From Falsiroseomonas algicola (GTDB lineage: Bacteria > Pseudomonadota > Alphaproteobacteria > Acetobacterales > Acetobacteraceae), in NCBI RefSeq assembly GCF_011040385.1, contig NZ_JAAIKB010000005.1:248001-312000 (forward strand): DNA of 64,000 nucleotides, given 5' to 3'. The translations under genes were made by a program, and so were the position numbers. The first letter of the stretch is position 1. The number at the start of each line of letters is the position of its first letter. The notes beneath the pieces were generated by a model. The model saw nothing but the letters and a program-made list of their open reading frames with translations, did no database searches and was not told the DNA's origin. Of the stretch, positions 57,186 to 64,000 are shown piece after piece.

Positions 57186-58226
57186 TCAGCCCAGCATCGA
57201 CGCGAGCGAGAGGCGGGAGACCATCGTCGTCACGGTGTAGGAAGCCTCCAGCCGTTCCTTCACCTGCGCCAGCTCGGCGGAGACCTGCGCCAGGTCCACC
57301 TCCGCCACGTCGCCCAACTGCGTGCGCAGCGCCACCACCAGGTCCGCATGGCGTTCCCGCGCGGCATCGATGCGGGAGGCGGCAGAGCCGAGCTTGCCCT
57401 GTTCCGCCGCCAGCCCATCCGTGGCGCCATCCAGCATGGCGGTCGCGCCTTCCAGCAGGTCATCCCAGCCATCGCCCGCCTGGAACTGCGCCTGGGTGAC
57501 GGAAGCCAGCACCGCCAGCCCGCGCAGCAGCTCCCGCCCCCAGGATTCCGTCACCTCATCCGCGCTGTCGCGGTTGGCGAAGACGCCGATCGACACGCGC
57601 TCCCCATCCGCCACCTGCAGCGCGCGCCGCGCCTCCGTGGTGCCGTCGCCTTCCAGGAAGTCAGAGAAAGGGGTGGTCGCCGGGTCGGTCGCGATCGCCT
57701 GCGTATCGGCCAGCACCGTCGCGGCATTGGTCGGGTCCAGCGTGGCGACGGAAGCGGCGATGGCGGTCGCCATCGGCCCGGTCGCGATGTTCACGGCATC
57801 CGGCACCGGCGGGTTGGTCACGTCCGACCCGCCGAACAGGTATTCATTGCCGTGCTTCGTGTTCAGCAGCGCCGCCGCCTCCTCAAGCGCCGCGCGGGCG
57901 ATGTCGGCCAGCGATTCGACGGAGACCGAGCCGAGCGTGCGCGCCCGCAGGGCTTCGGAGGCCACGTTGCTCGACAGCTGGTGCAGCCGGTTCAGCACGG
58001 TCTGGGTGGCATCGGTGCGCGCGAGCGCGCGGTCGGCGGCCTCCGTGAAGACCTCCCGCTTCGCGATCTCCACCTTGAGGTCGATGGCGCGCCGCGCATC
58101 GAGCCCGAGGTCGCCATGCACCACCCCCCGCTGGCCCGTGCTGACCTGGCGGGAGATCACGTCCATCCGGGCCCGCATGGAGGCCTGTTCCAGCGCCATG
58201 CCGCCGATCATGGAGATGGTCGACAT
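57186..58226 (-). CDS. flgL: Flagellar hook-associated protein FlgL
   Basis: 346-residue junction protein between hook and filament (HAP3). The helical ends are conserved: ALEQASMRARMDVISRQVSTGQRG at the N-terminus and LAQVSAELAQVKERLEASYTVTTMVSRLSLASML at the C-terminus, with NTKHGNEYLFGGSDV in the core. It starts two bases after the flgK stop, so the operon is flgE-flgK-flgL. The 271-base gap to flbT holds no gene I can support. Confidence 0.93.
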   Translation of the reverse strand: MSTISMIGGMALEQASMRARMDVISRQVSTGQRGVVHGDLGLDARRAIDLKVEIAKREVFTEAADRALARTDATQTVLNRLHQLSSNVASEALRARTLGSVSVESLADIARAALEEAAALLNTKHGNEYLFGGSDVTNPPVPDAVNIATGPMATAIAASVATLDPTNAATVLADTQAIATDPATTPFSDFLEGDGTTEARRALQVADGERVSIGVFANRDSADEVTESWGRELLRGLAVLASVTQAQFQAGDGWDDLLEGATAMLDGATDGLAAEQGKLGSAASRIDAARERHADLVVALRTQLGDVAEVDLAQVSAELAQVKERLEASYTVTTMVSRLSLASMLG

Positions 58227-58228
58227 GA

Positions 58229-59758
58229 TCAGCGCACCGCGCCGAACAGCGCGTCCCACATCGCCTGGATGGTGGAGATCACGCGCGCATTCACGCCATA
58301 GGCCGTCTGCAGCTGCACCATCGCTGCCACCTCCTTGTCCACATCGACGCCGGACCGTTCCTGCAGGCGCGATCCCAGCACGTCCCGCAGCCCCTCCGCC
58401 CGTTCCTTCGTGGCCGTGGCGGCGGCGCGCGTGCCGGCCTGCTCCGCCACCAGCGCGCTGCCGTATTCCTCCAGCGTCCGCAGCCCGCTGAGGGGCGAGG
58501 AAAGCGTGCCATCCGGGCCGAGCCCGCCGGTCGCGAAGCCTGGCTGCGCGACGCCGGCCGCCAGTTCGGCGCCGAAGCTGAAATCCAGCAGCCGGTCGAG
58601 CAGGGTGGAGAAGCCGGCCGGCCCGGTCGCCGTGTTCGGCGTGAAGGCGGTGGGCCCGCCCGGCGCCGCCGCCACCGCATGGGTGCCGTCGCGCACCAGC
58701 GACGGGTCCGCCACCACATCCGGGTTCACGCGGATGGCGCCGGCGAAGCCCACCATGGCGCTGCCGGCATAGGGCTGCGTCACATCCGGCACCGTGCCGG
58801 CATCGTCGGTGAAGAGCCGGAGGCCCTGCGCCTCCATGCGGTAGGCGAGCTGGGAGGCCGCGACATCGGCCTCCGCCTGCATGCGCGGCAGCGTCGCGTC
58901 CCGCAGTTCCGCCGCCGCACCCAGCCGCCCGCCGGCCAGGCGCCGCGTCACGTCGATGCCGTCCAGCATCACGCCGGGCAGCGTGCCGCCATTGCCGTGC
59001 CAGGCGCCGGAGCCGACGGTCGCATCGTCCAGCGAGAAGGGCTGGCTCCCTTCATCGAGCGGCAGCGTGATGCCGCCGCGGGCGATCAGCGTCACCTCCC
59101 CGGTCGAACGCCGGATGACGGTGATGTCGATGCTCTCCGCCACCGCGCCGATCAGCCCGTCGCGCTGGTCCTCCAGCTCCGCCGTGCTGCGCGCGGCCGC
59201 GGCTTCCTGCCGGATCGCCTCGTTCAGGCCGGCGATGGCGGAGAGGTTGGCATTCAGCGACGCCACCTCCGTCCGCATCGCGTCCTGCGCCTGCTGCCGC
59301 GCCTCCCCGATCGCGGCGGAGACGCCGTTGAGCCGCGCGGCCAGGTCCTCCGCCGCGCTCACCACATCGCCGCGCCGGATCGCATCCGCCGGCGCCTCCC
59401 GCAGCGCCACGATCGCGTCGCGCAGCCCGCCCATCAGCCCGCCGATGCTGTCGCCATTCTCGGGCGATCCATGCGCGGCCTCCACGCCGCGCAGCAGATC
59501 CTCCCGCAGCGCGCCGGCCGCCACGTTGCCCTTCGCGCGGTCCTGCGCCGCGATCAGCGCCAGGTCCACGTCGCGTGCCGCCGGCTGGCTCTTCACGCCG
59601 ATGCCGGTGCCGGCCGCCGTCATGGTGGTGCCTTCCAGCACCTTGCGCGTATGCCCCGCGACACCCGCATTCGCGATGTCGTTGGAGGCGCGCGCCATCT
59701 GCTTCTCGAGCAGCCGGAGCCCGCTGCGCGCGACGGTGAAGGCGAGGTCAAGGCCCAT
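58229..59758 (-). CDS. flgK: Flagellar hook-associated protein FlgK
   Basis: 509-residue HAP1. The N-terminal domain GLDLAFTVARSGLRLLEKQMARASNDIANAGVAGHTRKVLE and C-terminal VDVDKEVAAMVQLQTAYGVNARVISTIQAMWDALF are conserved. The central region has the FlgK core segments LNDQRDGLIGAVAESIDI and a predicted surface domain. Start at 59758 has 25 bases to the flgE stop. It lies between flgE and flgL in a hook-assembly operon. Confidence 0.95.
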   Translation of the reverse strand: MGLDLAFTVARSGLRLLEKQMARASNDIANAGVAGHTRKVLEGTTMTAAGTGIGVKSQPAARDVDLALIAAQDRAKGNVAAGALREDLLRGVEAAHGSPENGDSIGGLMGGLRDAIVALREAPADAIRRGDVVSAAEDLAARLNGVSAAIGEARQQAQDAMRTEVASLNANLSAIAGLNEAIRQEAAAARSTAELEDQRDGLIGAVAESIDITVIRRSTGEVTLIARGGITLPLDEGSQPFSLDDATVGSGAWHGNGGTLPGVMLDGIDVTRRLAGGRLGAAAELRDATLPRMQAEADVAASQLAYRMEAQGLRLFTDDAGTVPDVTQPYAGSAMVGFAGAIRVNPDVVADPSLVRDGTHAVAAAPGGPTAFTPNTATGPAGFSTLLDRLLDFSFGAELAAGVAQPGFATGGLGPDGTLSSPLSGLRTLEEYGSALVAEQAGTRAAATATKERAEGLRDVLGSRLQERSGVDVDKEVAAMVQLQTAYGVNARVISTIQAMWDALFGAVR

Positions 59759-59783
59759 CGGTCAATCCTGCCGGGTCGCCGCC

Positions 59784-61151
59784 TCAGCGCTTCATGTTGA
59801 TGGTGTCCTGCAGCATCTCGTCGCTCGCGGTCACGATGCGCGTGTTGGAGGTGTAGGCGCGCTGCGCCAGGATGAGCTTCGAGAACTCGGCGGCGATATC
59901 CACGTTCGACCGCTCCACCGACCCGGTGACGAGCTTGCCGACCCCGTTGGTGGAGGCATCGGTCACGCGCGCCTCCCCGCTTTCCACCGTGCGCAGGAAG
60001 GCCTGGCCGTCCAGGCGCTGCAGCTTGTCGGGATCGTTGAAGGCCACGACCGGCACGCGCGCCACGATGCGCGTCTGGCCATTGTCGTAGTTCACCGCGA
60101 CGTCGCCATTCTCCCGCACCGTCACGCCGGAATAGGAACCGAGCGGCACGCCATCCTGCGACAGGTCGCGCACCGTGTATTCGGTGCCGGCATACATGGT
60201 CAGGCCCGTCGGCACGCCGAAGCCGCCGAGATTGATCTGCACGTCCTGGTTCCCGTAGCCGTAGTCGACGCTGAAGCCGAGGAAGGCGTTGTCGCCCGCC
60301 TCCGCCGGCGCGGGCGTCGTGCCCGTGGCGTTGGCGATGGTGGTGATGGAGGAGATGGTGCCGGGCGCCGCCGTCACCACCGGCGGGCCGGCGGCGATCT
60401 GGCCGCCGAACTGCACATCGACGAAGCGGCCGGCCGCGGGGTTCAGCGTGTCGTTCTCCGGCGTGATGCGCAGCCGCCAGGTGTCGGTATCCAGCCGCCA
60501 CCAGTCGAGCGTCACCTGCTGCTGGTTGCCGAGCGCGTCATAGATCTGGATCACGCTGCTGACGGGATCCTCCACCGGCGCCCAGGGCGCCGCGGCGGGG
60601 ATCGCGGCCACCGCATCCACGTTGCTCGGCAGGTTGGCCGCGAGGTTGATCTCCCCGGTCGGGACGGGGTTGTAGACCAGCTCGGAGACGCGGATCGGTG
60701 CCAGCGTGGTGCGGTCCGGCTCCCCGGTCGCCAGCATCTTCCAGCCTTCGAGGTAGTAGCCGCTGCCATTCACCATGTAGCCGTCGCGGTCCATGGCGAA
60801 GTCGCCGGCGCGGGTGAACATCTGCCGGTCGTCGAAGATCACGTCGGCGCCCGAGCCCCCGCGCGACTGCGCGACGGAGAAGAAGCCCTGGCCGGCGATC
60901 GCCATGGCCAGCGGGTTCTCCACCTGCTCGATCGTGCCCTGCACCGTATTGGTGTAGTCCGGCCGCGCCTCCACCGAGCCCGGCATGTTCAGCCGCAGGT
61001 TCGACCGTGTCAGCCAGTTGGTGAAGTTGGTGTCGGTGCGCTTGAAGCCGACCGTCTGGCTGTTGGCCACGTTGTCGGAGACATGGCCCAGCGCGCGGGC
61101 CTGCGCCGCAAGCCCGCTGATCGCGGTGGTCATCGAGCCGAGCAGCGACAT
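59784..61151 (-). CDS. flgE: Flagellar hook protein FlgE
   Basis: 455-residue hook subunit. MSLLGSMTTAISGLAAQARALGHVSDNVANSQTVGFKRTDTNF and FAIAGQGFFSVAQ-type motifs mark the N-terminus, and NVDIAAEFSKLILAQRAYTSNTRIVTASDEMLQDTINM the C-terminus, both D0/D1 rod-type coiled segments; the centre is beta-rich. It heads the minus-strand operon at a 209-base divergent region shared with fliK. Confidence 0.95.
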   Translation of the reverse strand: MSLLGSMTTAISGLAAQARALGHVSDNVANSQTVGFKRTDTNFTNWLTRSNLRLNMPGSVEARPDYTNTVQGTIEQVENPLAMAIAGQGFFSVAQSRGGSGADVIFDDRQMFTRAGDFAMDRDGYMVNGSGYYLEGWKMLATGEPDRTTLAPIRVSELVYNPVPTGEINLAANLPSNVDAVAAIPAAAPWAPVEDPVSSVIQIYDALGNQQQVTLDWWRLDTDTWRLRITPENDTLNPAAGRFVDVQFGGQIAAGPPVVTAAPGTISSITTIANATGTTPAPAEAGDNAFLGFSVDYGYGNQDVQINLGGFGVPTGLTMYAGTEYTVRDLSQDGVPLGSYSGVTVRENGDVAVNYDNGQTRIVARVPVVAFNDPDKLQRLDGQAFLRTVESGEARVTDASTNGVGKLVTGSVERSNVDIAAEFSKLILAQRAYTSNTRIVTASDEMLQDTINMKR

Positions 61152-61360
61152 GTCCCTGGTACTCCGCAAGGGGTGGGGGCCAGCGTCGTTGCCGTCGCCG
61201 AACCCGGTCCCGGGGGCCAGCGCAACCGCCGTGCCAGCGCCATCGGCCCGCCGGCCGGGCCAAGCCTGCCCGGTGCCGGCAGATCCTGCCGGGCAGGAAC
61301 CCGCTTCTGCCGCCGCCGGCCGCCGCCGCCCTGGCATGGTCGTTGCGCTGGGGCCCGGCC

Positions 61361-63358
61361 ATGGACCAGCCGCTTGCCGCCACCGCGCCGACCCTGTCCG
61401 TGAACCCGCCGGGCCGCACGGCGGAACGGCCGGCCGCGACGCCCGGCGGCTTCGGCCAGGTGCTGGACGCCGCGGTGGCGGGGGAGGGCGCCCCGGCGCC
61501 CGAGGCCGCGCCGGCGGCGGAGCCCGCCGCGACCGAGGCGGCGGCGGTGCCTGCTTCGGCCGAGGCCGCGGTTCCAGCGCCGGCCGAGCCTGCCGGGGAG
61601 GCGGTGGCCGAGGACGCGATCCCCGTGCCCGGCGGCGACGCTGCCCCCGCCTTGCCCGCCACCATCCCCCTGGCCGAGCCGGTCACGCCACTGGCCATCG
61701 AGCAGGCGCTGGCCGGCCTGCCGCCGACATTGGCAGCCGCCCTGCCGCCGGTCGCGGCGCCCACCGCCCCGTCCCCCGCCACGCCATCCCCGCCCGGAGC
61801 CGCCCCGGCCCCCGCGCCACTGGCCCCGACCGCGATGCCGCAAACGGGCGATCCGGAGGCAGCGCCGTCTCCGACGCCGGATGTGGCGCCGGGGCAGCCG
61901 GCCCTTGCCGTGCCCGCCGGTCCGGCTTCCCCCGTCGAGGGGCCGGCACCCACCGCGATGGAGCTTCCCGTGCCGGCTGCCCCGGCGGAGGCAGCCGCCG
62001 ACTCGCCCGCACCATCGATACCCGGCGTCCCATCCCCCGGCACCGCGACCCCCGGCACCGCAACCCCGGGCAGTGCCGGGCCGTCACGCCCTGCGTCCGA
62101 GGGCACGTCGGCGCCGGCTGATCCGGGCCAGGCCAACCCCGGCGCAGCGCCCGTCGCCGTTGCGGCCGATGCCGCCGCGCCTGGGGAGGCAGCGCCTTCC
62201 GTCACCACCTCCGCTGCCGCGGTCGATCGACCGGCCCCAGGGCAGGCAGCCACGTCGCCATCCGTTGAAGAACCCGCACAGGCGCCGGGGTTGGGCGCCA
62301 CGCAGGGCCCCGCGCCGCCCGCCGGGCCTGGGCCGCAAGCTCAGGCCCCGGCGCTGGCCATGGGCGATCCCGCGCGGCCATCCCCTGCCGTGCCAGCCAA
62401 CGCGCCGCCGACGGGCGGGCCCGCGGCAGAGACCGCTGCCGCCGTCGTGTCGGTCGCCACCACCGGCGTCCCCACGGGCGCCCCCACGGGCGCCGCGACG
62501 CTCGCGGCCGCCACCGCTGCCCAGGCTGGCGCGACCGCCAACCCGAGGGCGGCCCCGGCCGCGGCACCGGCCCCCACCGCTCCGACCCCGCCCGGCGCCA
62601 TCGCGGCGGAGGCATCCGCCACCGATCCCGCCCCCCTGCCAGCCGCGCCCGGCTTCGATCTTCCGCCGGAGGCTGACGCCATCCCGGCACCAGGCATCCC
62701 CGCCGCGGCACCGGCCACCGATGCGGCGACCGCGATCCAGCCGGAAGCGCCGGCGGCCGATCTCCGCCTCGCCGAGGCCGCGCATCGCCCCGCCGACCAC
62801 CGCGCCGCGGAACCCCGCGCCGAGGCCGCGACGCCGCCCGCCCAGCCCTCCGCCCCCACCGATCCCGCCCCGCGCACGCCGCCCCTGCTGGCGCGAGCCC
62901 CCGCCACCCCCGCCGCCTGGCCCGCGCGCCAGGTGGCGCCCTTCGCCGTCGCCCTGGCGCTTGGCGGCGATTCCTCCCTGACGCTGACGCTGGACCCGGT
63001 CGAACTCGGCCGGGTGGAGGTCTCGATCGACCGCAGCCGGGGCGAGGCGCTGGTCCGCGTCACGGCGGAGCGTGCCGATACCCTCGCCCTGCTGCAGCGC
63101 GATGCGCGGGAGCTGGAACGCGCGCTCTCCGATGCCGGGCTCGGGGAGCGCGGCACCAGCCTCTCCTTCGGCCTCAGCGATGGCGGCGCGGCGCGGGACC
63201 AGCGGCAGGCGCAGGAGCAATCGCAGGCCGAGGCCCAGGCCCAGGCCCAGCGCAGCCAGCCCGACCGGGCCGCGGAGCTCGGCGGCCCGCTGACCCGGCT
63301 GGGCGCCATCCCTCGCCAGGGGGCCGCGCATCGCGGCCTCCTTGACCTTGCCGTCTGA
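61361..63358 (+). CDS. fliK: Flagellar hook-length control protein FliK
   Basis: 665 residues. The first 520 are a low-complexity Ala/Pro-rich ruler (EAAPAAEPAATEAAAVPA and similar), typical of fliK. The C-terminal switch domain is conserved: AVALALGGDSSLTLTLDPVELGRVEVSI, VRVTAERADTLALLQRDARELERAL and GTSLSFGL, and acts with FlhB to change export specificity. ATG 61361 is used; TTG 61343 in frame is less likely. The ruler's GC content creates the many antisense frames in this interval. Confidence 0.93.
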   Translation: MDQPLAATAPTLSVNPPGRTAERPAATPGGFGQVLDAAVAGEGAPAPEAAPAAEPAATEAAAVPASAEAAVPAPAEPAGEAVAEDAIPVPGGDAAPALPATIPLAEPVTPLAIEQALAGLPPTLAAALPPVAAPTAPSPATPSPPGAAPAPAPLAPTAMPQTGDPEAAPSPTPDVAPGQPALAVPAGPASPVEGPAPTAMELPVPAAPAEAAADSPAPSIPGVPSPGTATPGTATPGSAGPSRPASEGTSAPADPGQANPGAAPVAVAADAAAPGEAAPSVTTSAAAVDRPAPGQAATSPSVEEPAQAPGLGATQGPAPPAGPGPQAQAPALAMGDPARPSPAVPANAPPTGGPAAETAAAVVSVATTGVPTGAPTGAATLAAATAAQAGATANPRAAPAAAPAPTAPTPPGAIAAEASATDPAPLPAAPGFDLPPEADAIPAPGIPAAAPATDAATAIQPEAPAADLRLAEAAHRPADHRAAEPRAEAATPPAQPSAPTDPAPRTPPLLARAPATPAAWPARQVAPFAVALALGGDSSLTLTLDPVELGRVEVSIDRSRGEALVRVTAERADTLALLQRDARELERALSDAGLGERGTSLSFGLSDGGAARDQRQAQEQSQAEAQAQAQRSQPDRAAELGGPLTRLGAIPRQGAAHRGLLDLAV

Positions 63359-63370
63359 AGGAGGACCGCG

Positions 63371-64000
63371 ATGAGCGGCAGCATCACCGCCACCACCAGC
63401 CGGACCACCTCCGGCACCGCCGCGACCGCGAACAGCAACCGCCTGTCGTCGGACCTCAACACCTTCCTGCGCCTGCTGACGACGCAGCTGCAGAACCAGG
63501 ACCCGACCCAGCCGATGGATGCCAACCAGCTGACCCAGCAGCTGGTGCAGTTCTCCACCGTCGAGCAGCAGATGAACACCAACAGCACGCTGCAATCGCT
63601 GCTGTCGCTGCAGCAGGCCGGGCAGCTCGGCCAGGCGGCGTCGCTGGTCGGGAACCGCGTGACGGTGGCCTCCGACCGGCTGCCGCTGCAGAACGGCGGC
63701 GCCACGGTGAACCTGCCCGCCGCCGGCGCCGCCCGCTCCGCCCGGATCGAGATCCGCGACACCACGGGCAACCTGGTGCGCAGCCAGACCGTGGCCCTCG
63801 GCACCGCCGCCGGCAGCTGGCAGTGGGACGGCAAGGATACGCGCGGCCGGCAGCGCGACGATGGCAGCTATCGCCTGACGGTGACGGGCCTGGCCAGCGA
63901 TGGCGGTCGCGTCGATATCGACCACACCGTCACCGCCACCGTCACCGGCGCGACCCGCGTCGATGGCGCGGTCACGCTGAAGATGGGCGCCGTGAATGTC
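63371..64000 (+). CDS. flgD: Flagellar hook-assembly scaffold FlgD (3' truncated)
   Basis: First 210 codons of FlgD; the frame is still open at the window edge. LSSDLNTFLRLLTTQLQNQDPTQPMDANQLTQQLVQFSTVEQQ is the classical FlgD N-terminal signature, followed by SLVGNRVTVAS and the Fn3/TUDOR-like region IEIRDTTGNLV, WDGKDTRGRQRDDGSY. It scaffolds hook assembly and leaves after the hook is complete. The ribosome site AAGGAGGA is 5-6 bases before the ATG, and the gene starts 12 bases after fliK, so they form an operon. Confidence 0.95.
   Translation, partial: MSGSITATTSRTTSGTAATANSNRLSSDLNTFLRLLTTQLQNQDPTQPMDANQLTQQLVQFSTVEQQMNTNSTLQSLLSLQQAGQLGQAASLVGNRVTVASDRLPLQNGGATVNLPAAGAARSARIEIRDTTGNLVRSQTVALGTAAGSWQWDGKDTRGRQRDDGSYRLTVTGLASDGGRVDIDHTVTATVTGATRVDGAVTLKMGAVNV

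Noticed and set aside
60538-62301. 587-codon minus-strand frame over fliK
   Set aside because: Gly/Ala/Thr-rich antisense of the FliK ruler; its last part is the flgE gene in a different frame.

Overview
The window reads as chromosome of a high-GC alphaproteobacterium, most likely Acetobacteraceae of the Roseomonas type. The evidence is very GC-rich third codon positions, several orphan Bug/TctC-type periplasmic receptors, the alphaproteobacterial FlbT/FlaF flagellin-control pair, DUF2076, DUF4169, DUF2842 and TorF-like porins. This is inferred from gene content and style, not from a database match. No phage, plasmid, CRISPR or IS genes were seen.

Layout. 1-5.1 kb: the end of an NHLP-type (RiPP/bacteriocin) ABC exporter, then a TRIC-like channel, an MFS transporter, a LysR regulator and a DUF2076 protein. 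5.3-11.4 kb: CoA-binding protein, OmpA-domain protein, then RidA, a Bug receptor, a family-5 ABC receptor and an amidohydrolase, which looks like a scavenging locus for a nitrogenous or carboxylate compound. 11.4-15.3 kb: a MarR/nitroreductase-like operon with palindromic operators, and an ECF42-type sigma factor between two DGPF (YCII) proteins. 15.3-20.7 kb: dienelactone hydrolase, two FkbM methyltransferases, an orphan membrane histidine kinase and a chorismate mutase.

20.8-32 kb: PEP mutase-like lyase, Bug receptor, MFS transporter, DUF3047, a large exported hydrolase, then a tightly coupled operon encoding an exported alpha/beta hydrolase, a membrane spermidine-synthase-like protein and an exported PIMT-like methyltransferase. 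32-35.5 kb: four overlapping genes for a two-subunit CoA-transferase, a family III CoA-transferase and an unknown protein. 35.6-43.7 kb: EamA exporter, tyrosine-phosphatase-like protein, di-heme cytochrome c, DUF427, phosphatidylserine decarboxylase and synthase (the phosphatidylethanolamine pathway), a LysM coiled-coil protein and a polytopic membrane protein. 43.7-52.7 kb: cytochrome b561, cytochrome c', tRNA-Pro(CGG), tandem TorF-like porins, adenine phosphoribosyltransferase, a LOV-domain hybrid histidine kinase, a divergent Bug-like protein and an AbrB-family membrane protein.

52.9-64 kb is a flagellar region: a FlaG-like small protein, DUF1217 protein, FlaF, flagellin, FlbT, FlgL, FlgK and FlgE mostly on the minus strand, and FliK and FlgD leaving divergently on the plus strand. 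FlgD runs off the window.

The least ordinary things are a 19-unit octapeptide array inside the DUF1217 flagellar protein, a family of two-hairpin intergenic repeats whose arms covary between copies, two operator-like palindromes before the nitroreductase/MarR operon, the exported hydrolase/membrane synthase/PIMT operon, a likely CTG start in a CTGA overlap, and a gene whose stop codon lies in the loop of its own terminator.
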